The notes under the pieces were generated by a model. It saw only the letters and a list, made by a program, of their open reading frames with translations, was not told where the DNA came from and ran no database searches. Position numbers and translations under genes: made by a program. A DNA stretch of 56,151 bases from Oscillospiraceae bacterium (GTDB taxonomy: Bacteria; Bacillota; Clostridia; Oscillospirales; CAG-272). Numbering within the stretch: the first letter of the stretch is position 1; each line of letters opens with the position of its first letter. Of this stretch, positions 14,234 to 21,420 are shown one piece after another. The stretch spans positions 1 through 56,151 of the forward strand of contig SVST01000018.1 in NCBI GenBank assembly GCA_015064155.1, in the 5' to 3' direction.

Positions 14234-15784
14234 ATGAAAAGAATTATTTTTGTTGCTCTTTTGCTGATAGGTATTTGTTTGTTCTCGGGATGTGACAAGG
14301 AATGTGAGCACAACTGGCAAGAGGCAAGCTGTACAAATGCCAAAATCTGTTCAAAGTGTGATCTGACAGAGGGCAATGCTTTGGGGCACACTTGGAATGA
14401 TGCTACCTGTACGCTTCCAAAAACCTGCTCGGTTTGCAATATCACAGACGGTGCAGCATTGGGTCATACTTGGAACGATGCTACCTGTACGCTTCCAAAA
14501 ACCTGCTCGGTTTGCAATGTCACAGACGGTGCAGCATTGGGTCATACTTGGAACGATGCTACCTGTACAACGCCGAAAACCTGTGCGATATGCGCTTTAA
14601 CAGACGGTTCTCCCTTAGCACATGAATATACCGAAACCATTACCAAGCAGGCAACCTGCCAAAGTCACGGCACAAAAAAATATAGTTGTAAAAATTGCGA
14701 TGCGTTCTATGAAGAATCCTATGCATTCCCCGAATATACCCCGGAACAGCTTTATAATTTGATAAAACAATCTTCGGGAGAAATTATCACCTACGGAAAA
14801 AACGGCAGTGAATTGGCATTGGGCAGCGGCTTCGTATACAGCAGTGACGGAAAGATCATTACCAACTATCACGTAATTGAAGATGCTTTCTCCGCAAAGA
14901 TTACCATCAACGAAATTGATTATACTATCGAGAAAGTTTTGGCTTACGACAAAACGATCGACTTGGCCGTTCTGAAAATCAACGCAACGGGGCTTTCGAC
15001 GCTTCCCCTCTGCAACGAGGCTCACGCCGTTGGAAAAAACGTATATGCGTTTGGTAGCTCCAAGGGATTGACCGCCACCTTTTCGCAGGGCATCATCACT
15101 CGCGAACTACAACAAATCGACGGTGTATTCTGCGTACAGCATGACGCTGCAATTTCAAGTGGAAATTCGGGCGGTCCTTTGGTCAATTCCTATGGTGAGA
15201 TTATTGGCATCAACTCATGGACGCTGGTCAATGCACAAAACCTGAACTTTGCGGTTTCTACCAAGGAACTAAACAATTTAACCTATGGAACACCTCTCAC
15301 ACTTCCCGAATTTTACGAAAAGGAATGTGATCCGTTCCTAAAGATGAAAGCCTATATCATAGAAAACGGAACCTACGATACCGAAGATCAAAAATACACG
15401 GTCATATTGGGTACGAACATCGCGAGCAGCGGCACAATCTATACAAGAAAGGCATATTACTTTGCGGCGGACGATGAAATCCAGATCACCCTTTTCTCCA
15501 ATGCGGAATATTTGGTAACCGTTGTTATTGACGAGGTAGACGGTATTTACTCCTGGGATTACTACGATCACTCGGGATATTTTATGACCGGCACTCTCTA
15601 CGCTACCACGTACAACAATAATTCCTTAGTGGGATACAATTATGTGAATACGTCTTATTCCTCCCTTATCACCTCCATTCGAAAATTAGCTTCTTCAATG
15701 ATGGCATTGCTTTGCACGTACTTGGACAACGATCTATCCCCTATAGGGCTTTGTGCAGAGGACTTGGGCTTCTTAAATTACTAA
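14234..15784 (+). CDS. lipoprotein trypsin-like serine protease with Cys-rich repeats
   Basis: This 516-residue protein begins with a lipoprotein signal peptide (LFSGC, lipid-bearing Cys20). Four tandem 26-residue repeats follow (residues 24-127), each with HTW-type aromatic and three Cys, plus a degenerate fifth. From about 170 to 350 it has a DegP/HtrA-like trypsin fold with a full triad: His213 (TNYHVIED), Asp243 (TIDLAVLKI) and Ser312 (SSGNSGGP). There is no PDZ domain; the last 150 residues are of unknown fold. It should be anchored outside the membrane and degrade or process surface proteins. It is controlled by the divergent XRE protein; the ribosome site is AAGGAGG. Confidence 0.88.
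   Translation: MKRIIFVALLLIGICLFSGCDKECEHNWQEASCTNAKICSKCDLTEGNALGHTWNDATCTLPKTCSVCNITDGAALGHTWNDATCTLPKTCSVCNVTDGAALGHTWNDATCTTPKTCAICALTDGSPLAHEYTETITKQATCQSHGTKKYSCKNCDAFYEESYAFPEYTPEQLYNLIKQSSGEIITYGKNGSELALGSGFVYSSDGKIITNYHVIEDAFSAKITINEIDYTIEKVLAYDKTIDLAVLKINATGLSTLPLCNEAHAVGKNVYAFGSSKGLTATFSQGIITRELQQIDGVFCVQHDAAISSGNSGGPLVNSYGEIIGINSWTLVNAQNLNFAVSTKELNNLTYGTPLTLPEFYEKECDPFLKMKAYIIENGTYDTEDQKYTVILGTNIASSGTIYTRKAYYFAADDEIQITLFSNAEYLVTVVIDEVDGIYSWDYYDHSGYFMTGTLYATTYNNNSLVGYNYVNTSYSSLITSIRKLASSMMALLCTYLDNDLSPIGLCAEDLGFLNY
14303..14614 (+). repeat. four tandem 78-bp coding repeats
   Basis: Four 78-base units encode 26 residues each inside the protease gene. Units two and three are nearly identical in DNA, so they amplified recently; the first is most diverged. 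The Cys pattern (C-x5-C-x2-C) suggests metal binding or disulfides, perhaps as a spacer through the cell wall. Confidence 0.85.
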
Positions 15785-15820
15785 TTCCCCAAAAGACCAA
15801 AATCACACATATTTTACGTC

Positions 15821-15875
15821 AAAACGGTCTGTACCGTGCGCAGAAAATGCGCTTGATACAGACCGTTTTCTTTTT
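15821..15875 (+). terminator. intrinsic terminator after the protease gene
   Basis: AAAACGGTCTGTA (15821-15833) pairs with 15857-15869, with an inner GCGCA stem; T residues follow. It lies between two convergent genes and may serve both. Confidence 0.8.
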
Positions 15876-15882
15876 CATAATT

Positions 15883-16542
15883 TTACAACAACTCAAACCG
15901 ATTTTTTTTGCAATCGATGAGTCCCTCTTTTTTCAGCTTGCTGATCTCGGCGGAAAGTCCGCTGCGATCGACCTCCAAATAATCTGCCAGCTCCTGACGG
16001 TCAAAGGGGATCTCAACCACGGTGCTTTGCGCTCGCTTGGACTCAAGCGAAAGATAGGTGAGCAGCTTCTCTCTGGTGGTGCGCTTTCCCGTCACCTCCA
16101 CCTTTTGATGAAAACGGATCGTCTTCTCGGCAAGCTCCTTGACCAAATTATAAATCAATTGCTGATGAAATCCGCATTGGTTATTGCAGGTGTGTAAAAT
16201 ATGATCGCACGGAACGAACATCACGTCACTCTGCTCGGTTGCAATCACAGCCACCGGCAAGGAATCCACGGCGGCACAAGCGAATGCCTCGGCAAACATT
16301 TCTCCGGGAGCAATATTGCTCAAAATACTTTTATTGCCGTAATAATCAAACTGTACCGTTTGCGCCTCTCCCGACAGAAGAATCCCCATGTATTTGGCTT
16401 GCGTGCCCTCTGCAAAAATGGTATATTTTTTATCGAAGGTTTCTATTTTTGCCCCGAAACAGGTCAGCATCCGCAGAAGATCCTCTTCCCCAATTGAGGA
16501 AAAAATCCGACATTGCTTCAAAATGTTTAAATATTTTTTCAT
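15883..16542 (-). CDS. Crp/Fnr-family transcription regulator
   Basis: This 219-residue protein has a cyclic-nucleotide-binding-like beta barrel (about 10-120; AEGTQAKYMGILLSGEAQTVQFDYYGNKSI and APGEMFAEAF motifs), a dimer helix, and a Crp-type winged helix with recognition helix DRQELADYLEVDRSGLSAEISKLKKEG (about 180-207). Several Cys are present (Cys11, Cys28, Cys89, Cys112, Cys118, Cys122) but not in a clear Fnr 4Fe-4S pattern, so the ligand is unknown. It is divergent from the oxygen/NO-defence operon, and a GTTGA-N4-TCAAC palindrome sits in both promoter regions. It likely controls itself and that operon. Confidence 0.88.
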   Translation of the reverse strand: MKKYLNILKQCRIFSSIGEEDLLRMLTCFGAKIETFDKKYTIFAEGTQAKYMGILLSGEAQTVQFDYYGNKSILSNIAPGEMFAEAFACAAVDSLPVAVIATEQSDVMFVPCDHILHTCNNQCGFHQQLIYNLVKELAEKTIRFHQKVEVTGKRTTREKLLTYLSLESKRAQSTVVEIPFDRQELADYLEVDRSGLSAEISKLKKEGLIDCKKNRFELL

Positions 16543-16554
16543 TTTTTCTCCTTT

Positions 16555-16570
16555 TGTTGAAAATTCAACA
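16555..16570. promoter_or_regulatory. Crp/Fnr operator
   Basis: TGTTGAA-AA-TTCAACA is a perfect palindrome that fits the TTGA-N4-TCAA half-site pattern of the Fnr family. It lies downstream of the regulator's own start of transcription and over the -35 region of the opposing promoter. Confidence 0.75.
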
Positions 16571-16592
16571 GATTTTTCGGCTCAATTATACT
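16564..16592 (+). promoter_or_regulatory. promoter of the 4Fe-4S/flavodiiron operon
   Basis: TATACT (16587-16592) is preceded at 17 bp by TTCAAC, a poor -35 that is part of the Crp/Fnr palindrome. The overlap predicts repression, or release from it, by the divergent regulator. Confidence 0.55.
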
Positions 16593-16613
16593 ACAATAAG
16601 AACAGCAAGTCAA
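16585..16613 (-). promoter_or_regulatory. promoter of the Crp/Fnr gene
   Basis: Minus-strand TTGACT, 17-bp spacer, TATAAT. Its -10 shares bases with the opposing -10 element, so the two promoters should compete for polymerase. Confidence 0.75.
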
Positions 16614-16642
16614 GGCTAAATTCATAAAAAACGGAGTAAACT

Positions 16643-17338
16643 ATGCTTAGAAAAATAATCCGCATCAACGAAGCACTCTGTAACGGCTGTGGGGCTTGCG
16701 CAGCCGCATGCCACGAGGGTGCGATCGAAATCATCAACGGAAAAGCAAAGCTCACCCGCGAAGATTTTTGCGACGGGCTGGGAGACTGTCTCCCCGCATG
16801 CCCCACCGATGCCATTCGCTTCGAAGAACGCGAAGCACCTGCTTATAACGAGCAAGCCGTTCAAATCGCAAAAAAACAGAATACAGAATCCCATCTGCCC
16901 TGTGGGTGCCCCGGCACACAGGCAAAAGTGATCAAACGCAATACACCAATCGGAAAATCCGTTGCAACTCCCAGCCAACTGTTACAATGGCCCTGTCAGA
17001 TCAAGCTGGTTCCCGTCAATGCACCCTATTTCAACGGTGCCAATCTGTTGATTGCCGCCGACTGTACCGCATATGCTTACGGAAACTTTCACAGCGATTT
17101 CATGAGAAATCATATTACATTGATCGGTTGTCCCAAACTGGACGAGGGGGATTACACCGAAAAGCTGACGGCAATCCTCACCAATAATCAAATCAAAAGT
17201 GTAAAGATCGTTCGCATGGAGGTTCCATGCTGCGGAGGACTTGAAAATGCTGTCAAACGCGCTCTGCAGGCAAGCGGAAAGTTTCTCCCATGGCAGGTTA
17301 TCACCATTTCCACCAACGGCAACATTTTAGAAGTATAA
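16643..17338 (+). CDS. 4Fe-4S dicluster ferredoxin-type protein
   Basis: This 231-residue protein starts with two 4Fe-4S motifs: CNGCGACAAACHEG (residues 13-24) and CDGLGDCLPACPTDAI (about 43-58), the second with unusual spacing. A C-terminal domain has more Cys, such as LPCGCPG (about 86-92), IAADCTAYAYG, IGCPK and EVPCCGG. This type is common in anaerobes beside Crp/Fnr regulators and redox-stress genes. It probably moves electrons for the flavodiiron protein encoded 26 bases downstream, but a direct role is not shown. It is the first gene of the operon ending with rubredoxin. Confidence 0.82.
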   Translation: MLRKIIRINEALCNGCGACAAACHEGAIEIINGKAKLTREDFCDGLGDCLPACPTDAIRFEEREAPAYNEQAVQIAKKQNTESHLPCGCPGTQAKVIKRNTPIGKSVATPSQLLQWPCQIKLVPVNAPYFNGANLLIAADCTAYAYGNFHSDFMRNHITLIGCPKLDEGDYTEKLTAILTNNQIKSVKIVRMEVPCCGGLENAVKRALQASGKFLPWQVITISTNGNILEV

Positions 17339-17363
17339 AATTACAACATAAGGGGTAGTAAAA

Positions 17364-19154
17364 ATGAAAATCTCGAACGACATCCAATACGTAGGAGTCA
17401 ATGACCGTACCACAGACCTCTTTGAGGGACAGTACGCGGTTCCCAACGGCATCTCCTACAACTCCTACGTCATTCTCGACGAAAAAATCGCTGTCATGGA
17501 CACCGTAGACGCGAATTTCACGCATCAGTGGCTTGACAATCTGCAAAACGCGTTGGGGAGCCGCAAGCCCGACTACCTCATCATTCAGCACATGGAGCCC
17601 GACCATTCGGCGAACATTCAGAATTTCCTGAAGACCTATCCCACCGCCAAAATCGTATCCTCCGCAAAGGCGTTTGCCATGATGCAAAACTTCTTCGGAA
17701 CCGATTTTTCGGACAACCGCCTGGTGGTTGGCGAGGGAGATACGCTGTCGCTCGGAAAGCATCAGCTCACCTTCGTCACGGCTCCCATGGTTCACTGGCC
17801 CGAGGTGATCGTCACCTACGACAGCACCGACAAGGTTCTCTTCTCTGCCGACGGCTTCGGTAAATTCGGCACGCCCGATACCGACGAGCCCTGGGCAGAC
17901 GAGGCACGCAGATACTTCATCGGCATCGTTGGAAAATACGGGGCACAGGTGCAGGCACTCCTGAAAAAGGCGGCAGGCTTGGACATTCAAACCATCTGCC
18001 CCCTGCACGGACCCGTGTTGACCGAAAATCTCGGCTACTATTTGAATCTGTACGACACCTGGTCAAGCTACCGGTCCGAGGAGGAGGGCATCGTGATTGC
18101 CTATACCTCGGTTTACGGCAATACCAAAAAGGCGGTTCTGCAGTTTGCCGACAAGCTCAAGGCAAACGGCTGCCCTGCCGTCGTCTTGCACGATCTTGCA
18201 AGATGCGACCTCTCGCAGGCGGTTGCCGATGCTTTCCGATACAGCAAGCTGGTATTGGCTACCACAACCTACAATGCCGATATTTTCCCCTTTATGCGCA
18301 GCTTTATCGACCATCTCACCGAGCGTAACTTCTCCAACCGCACCGTTGCCCTGATCGAAAACGGAAGCTGGGCACCTCTTGCTGCAAAGGTCATGCGCGG
18401 CATGCTGGAAAAGAGCAAGAATCTTACCTTTACCGACACCACGGTTCGCATTCTCTCCGCGCTCAACGACGACAGTAAAAAGCAGCTTGAAGCACTGACC
18501 GAGGAGCTTTGCCGCGAATATCTGGCGCGTCGGGACGAAACCGCCAACAAAAACGATCTCACGGCACTCTTCCGCATCGGATACGGGCTTTACGTGGTCA
18601 CCTCCAACGACGGCAAGAAAGACAACGGCTTGATCGTCAACACCGTCACGCAGGTCACCAGTACCCCCAACAGAATTGCCGTGACCATCAACAAAGAAAA
18701 TTATTCGCACCACGTAATCAAGCAAACCGGCATTCTCAATATCAACTGCCTTACGGTCGAGGCTCCTTTCTCGGTCTTTGAAAAATTCGGCTTCGCCAGC
18801 GGCAGAAGCGTTGACAAATTTGCCGATTGCACACCGCTTCGCTCGGACAACGGGCTGGTCTTCCTCCCGCGCTATATCAATGCCTTTATGTCGCTGAAGG
18901 TCGAGCAGTACGTTGACCTTGACACACACGGAATGTTCATCTGTGCCGTCACCGAGGCAAGAGTAATCTCGGATAAGGAAACCATGACCTACTCCTACTA
19001 CCAAAGCAACGTCAAGCCGAAGCCTCAAACCGAGGGCAAAAAGGGCTACGTCTGCAAGATCTGCGGCTACGTCTACGAGGGAGATCCCCTGCCCGAGGAC
19101 TTCGTCTGCCCGCTTTGCAAGCACGGCGCGGCTGATTTTGAACCCATTAAATAA
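17364..19154 (+). CDS. flavodiiron protein fused to flavin reductase and rubredoxin
   Basis: This 596-residue protein has four modules. A metallo-beta-lactamase domain carries the full diiron set His76, Glu78, Asp80, His81, His144, Asp163 and His215. A flavodoxin domain has YTSVYGNT (about 246-253). A flavin-reductase-like FMN domain spans about 400-540. A C-terminal rubredoxin has CKICGYVYEGDP and FVCPLC (about 552-590). Flavodiiron proteins reduce O2 to water or NO to N2O in the cytoplasm. The fused reductase and rubredoxin should pass electrons inside one chain, avoiding separate carriers. Ferritin and free rubredoxin follow in the same operon, which fits oxygen and NO protection. Confidence 0.9.
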   Translation: MKISNDIQYVGVNDRTTDLFEGQYAVPNGISYNSYVILDEKIAVMDTVDANFTHQWLDNLQNALGSRKPDYLIIQHMEPDHSANIQNFLKTYPTAKIVSSAKAFAMMQNFFGTDFSDNRLVVGEGDTLSLGKHQLTFVTAPMVHWPEVIVTYDSTDKVLFSADGFGKFGTPDTDEPWADEARRYFIGIVGKYGAQVQALLKKAAGLDIQTICPLHGPVLTENLGYYLNLYDTWSSYRSEEEGIVIAYTSVYGNTKKAVLQFADKLKANGCPAVVLHDLARCDLSQAVADAFRYSKLVLATTTYNADIFPFMRSFIDHLTERNFSNRTVALIENGSWAPLAAKVMRGMLEKSKNLTFTDTTVRILSALNDDSKKQLEALTEELCREYLARRDETANKNDLTALFRIGYGLYVVTSNDGKKDNGLIVNTVTQVTSTPNRIAVTINKENYSHHVIKQTGILNINCLTVEAPFSVFEKFGFASGRSVDKFADCTPLRSDNGLVFLPRYINAFMSLKVEQYVDLDTHGMFICAVTEARVISDKETMTYSYYQSNVKPKPQTEGKKGYVCKICGYVYEGDPLPEDFVCPLCKHGAADFEPIK

Positions 19155-19175
19155 TTCGAAAAGGAGTATCGTATC

Positions 19176-19688
19176 ATGTTAAACGAAAAAGTACACAAGC
19201 TTTTGAATCAACAAATCAACAAGGAATTTTATTCCGCATATCTGTATCTGGATTTTTCCAACTACTTCAAAGCACAGGGATTGGATGGCTTTGCCAACTG
19301 GTATATGGTACAGGCTCAGGAGGAGCGTGATCATGCAATCCTCTTCTACACCTACCTACAAAATGAAAACGTCCCCGTCACGTTGGAGGCAATTGCAAAG
19401 CCCGAGAAAACCTTTACAAGCCACATGGACGTCCTGAAAGCAGGACTTGAACATGAGCAATACGTAACGTCGCTGATCAACGACATTTACGGTGCGGCAT
19501 ATGACGTGCGTGATTTTCGTACCATGCAGTTCCTTGACTGGTTCGTAAAGGAACAGGGTGAGGAAGAAACCAACGCAACCGATATGATCTCCAAAATGGA
19601 GCTGTTTGGTGCTGACCCCAAGAGCCTGTATATGCTGAATCAGGAGCTTGCCGCAAGAGTTTACACGGCACCCTCCTTGGTACTCTAA
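19176..19688 (+). CDS. ftnA: non-haem ferritin
   Basis: This 170-residue four-helix protein has the ferroxidase centre residues Glu17 (NKEFYSAY), Glu49/Glu50 and His53 (QEERDHA), Glu94 (EHEQY), and Glu127/Glu130 (KEQGEEE). FtnA cages oxidise Fe(II) and store the mineral in the cytoplasm, limiting Fenton chemistry. It lies 21 bases after the flavodiiron gene, with AAGGAG as ribosome site, and is part of the same redox-stress operon. Confidence 0.92.
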   Translation: MLNEKVHKLLNQQINKEFYSAYLYLDFSNYFKAQGLDGFANWYMVQAQEERDHAILFYTYLQNENVPVTLEAIAKPEKTFTSHMDVLKAGLEHEQYVTSLINDIYGAAYDVRDFRTMQFLDWFVKEQGEEETNATDMISKMELFGADPKSLYMLNQELAARVYTAPSLVL

Positions 19689-19746
19689 AATATTACTACG
19701 ACATAACAACACAAAATAGAAATATAAAAAAAGTGAGGTACAAACC

Positions 19747-19905
19747 ATGAAAAAATATGTATGTGACGTTTGTGGCTGGGAATACGACGAAGCAGTTGGC
19801 GATCCCGAAAACGGAATCGCTGCCGGCACGAAATTCGAGGATCTGCCCGAGGATTTTGTTTGCCCCTTGTGCGGTGTCGGCAAGGATCAGTTCAGCGAGG
19901 CGTAA
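19747..19905 (+). CDS. rubredoxin
   Basis: This 52-residue protein is a complete rubredoxin, with Cys6/Cys9 ([12 protein letters not shown]) and Cys39/Cys42 ([14 protein letters not shown]) binding one iron. It carries single electrons in the cytoplasm, probably to the flavodiiron protein or a peroxidase. It closes the operon; the only following terminator-like structure is weak. The gene is short and easily missed. Start ATG follows AAGTGAGG. Confidence 0.93.
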   Translation: MKKYVCDVCGWEYDEAVGDPENGIAAGTKFEDLPEDFVCPLCGVGKDQFSEA

Positions 19906-19988
19906 GTAACGCCCGGGATAACCCAACGGTTCCTCCGGAAACGTCGAAAAATGTCGAATGATTTTTTTGCTGTTTTTCAAATTTTCTC

Positions 19989-20017
19989 TTGCAAAAACAG
20001 ATTGGATATGCTACAAT
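19989..20017 (+). promoter_or_regulatory. sigma-A promoter of the leader RNA and 20213 gene
   Basis: TTGCAA, 17-bp spacer, TACAAT; transcription should start near 20024. No other promoter fits between the terminator at 20183 and the gene start at 20213. Confidence 0.7.
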
Positions 20018-20023
20018 GTAATT

Positions 20024-20185
20024 GAAAGAAGCCTTGACCCAAAAAGCAACCCCGACAACACTACGCAAAACGTTGTTGCCGAGTTGTTCTTTCGGGCACC
20101 GAGGGTAGCTCGAAAGGATCATTTGACCATAACAATTGCGCATAAAGACGTCGGGAGAATCCCTGTGTCTTTATGCGTTTTTTAA
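20024..20185 (+). ncRNA. structured leader RNA, candidate attenuator
   Basis: About 160 bases between promoter and terminator carry no reading frame with a ribosome site. Local stems include CTTTCG...CGAAAG with outer TTGTT...AACAA, and the 3' end is a long intrinsic terminator. CCCGAC at 20051-20056 can pair with GTCGGG at 20150-20155, inside the left strand of the terminator, so an antiterminated form can be drawn. I could not match it to a riboswitch or T-box consensus that I know. It may be a riboswitch, a protein-bound leader or a terminated small RNA. Confidence 0.5.
20138..20183 (+). terminator. leader terminator 30 bases before the 20213 start
   Basis: Left strand 20138-20149 (GCGCATAAAGAC) pairs with 20167-20177, with an inner GGGA-GAA-TCCC stem and six T after it. 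It must be read through for the lipoprotein gene to be expressed. Confidence 0.85.
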
Positions 20186-20212
20186 TTATCATCAAACAAG
20201 GAGGAATCTACA

Positions 20213-21370
20213 ATGAAACGCCTATTAACCGTTCTATTGACACTTATTTTATGCTTGTCTTTGCTGGCATCTTGTAATCAGCAGCCCGATGAGCCGTTGC
20301 CGCAAACAAGTGACGACCCGACGGTAGCATCGAGTGATGATCCCACAGCTGCACCGAGTGATGATCCTACGGTAGCACCGGAGGATGGACCGGAACCCGA
20401 GTCTTCTACCGAGTCCACCCCGTCCATTGATCCCATAACAAGTAGCACGAATCAATCTCCGCTTGAACCCATGCTGAGCACCTATGCATTTTTTTCCGTA
20501 CAAGATTTTAAAACCTACTATTTGACAGGTTCTACCGATCTTGCTTTGTATCAATCGGCACCGGTAGACGGAGAGTTTCCCCTGTATCAAATGGTAGACA
20601 ATTGTTTCCTGGATCCTGCCGAAATATTTCCCTCTCTGAATTTTGAAAATATAGTGATTAAATCGGTTGGAGTTTATTGGCAGAACAGATATTCCTATTC
20701 CGCATATACAAAAGATACCAACGTGCCTTTTATCATCTCAGTCCGATACCGTAACGCGATTGAAAATCTTACCCCACAATCGTTTGTGAATTCGTTGAAT
20801 ACGTCTTCTTATGCACAAATTATTTACGGTGATTATTTTACAACCACCGAAACAACTACACAATCGAGTGGGTATGTACTGCACGCATTTATGGTGGATG
20901 ATTGCGCAGTGGGATACGTTATTAAGAGGGGCGAGGTCGCTAGTATCATACTCCGAAAAGGAAACTTTCAGATTACGGTCGGTGTAGCGAATTTGGATAT
21001 GACCGAGCAGTTCCTGTCCAATGAGGTACTGGCACCGATTACCTGCATGTTGAAAGATGGTGCTGACCGTATCGCTGCAATCAATCGAATTTCGGCACTG
21101 ATTGACGAAAAAACACCTGAAGGAGAAGTTCCTCCCATCTACGACATTTGGGATGTACCGATTGATGGAACCACAGAACCGTCAACCACTGCAGCCCCCG
21201 AAACCGGCACGACTTCTACAAGCGAGCCGGTAGCCACCCCCACGGAACCGACTTACACGGAGGTCGAACTTCCAACCTCTCGCGGAGAAGACGAAACCCT
21301 GCCCGAACCCGATTTCACCTATGAGGATAGACCTGAAACATGGGAACAAGAACCCGAACCCGTTATCTGA
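20213..21370 (+). CDS. lipoprotein of unknown function
   Basis: This 385-residue protein has a lipoprotein signal peptide (LLASC, Cys21). A Ser/Asp/Pro/Thr-rich linker follows, with three near repeats of SDDPTVAP (about 33-57). A globular domain spans about 85-290 and has no recognised family. A second Thr/Pro/Glu-rich tail spans about 305-385. It should be attached to the outer face of the membrane, with low-complexity tails crossing the wall. The ribosome site is AAGGAGG. Expression depends on the leader RNA upstream. No enzyme motif was seen. Confidence 0.85.
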   Translation: MKRLLTVLLTLILCLSLLASCNQQPDEPLPQTSDDPTVASSDDPTAAPSDDPTVAPEDGPEPESSTESTPSIDPITSSTNQSPLEPMLSTYAFFSVQDFKTYYLTGSTDLALYQSAPVDGEFPLYQMVDNCFLDPAEIFPSLNFENIVIKSVGVYWQNRYSYSAYTKDTNVPFIISVRYRNAIENLTPQSFVNSLNTSSYAQIIYGDYFTTTETTTQSSGYVLHAFMVDDCAVGYVIKRGEVASIILRKGNFQITVGVANLDMTEQFLSNEVLAPITCMLKDGADRIAAINRISALIDEKTPEGEVPPIYDIWDVPIDGTTEPSTTAAPETGTTSTSEPVATPTEPTYTEVELPTSRGEDETLPEPDFTYEDRPETWEQEPEPVI

Positions 21371-21373
21371 ACG

Positions 21374-21413
21374 AATTCAGCCCCTCGGAACTCTCCGAGG
21401 GGCTGAATTTTTT
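21374..21413. terminator. terminator between convergent genes
   Basis: TTCAGCCCCTCGGA pairs with TCCGAGGGGCTGAA over a 4-base loop, followed by seven T. It ends the lipoprotein transcript and may also serve the MATE gene from the other side. Confidence 0.9.
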
Positions 21414-21420
21414 TATGTTT

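Noticed and set aside
14303-14614. CRISPR-like array
   Set aside because: The 78-bp units are contiguous, in frame and code for protein repeats; there are no spacers.
18063-19124. 353-residue minus-strand frame opposite the flavodiiron gene
   Set aside because: Antisense shadow without start signals.
20024-20185. 6S RNA or T-box leader
   Set aside because: No central bubble with closing helices typical of 6S, and no AGGGTGGNACCGCG T-box motif; nearness to the next start favours a cis-acting leader.
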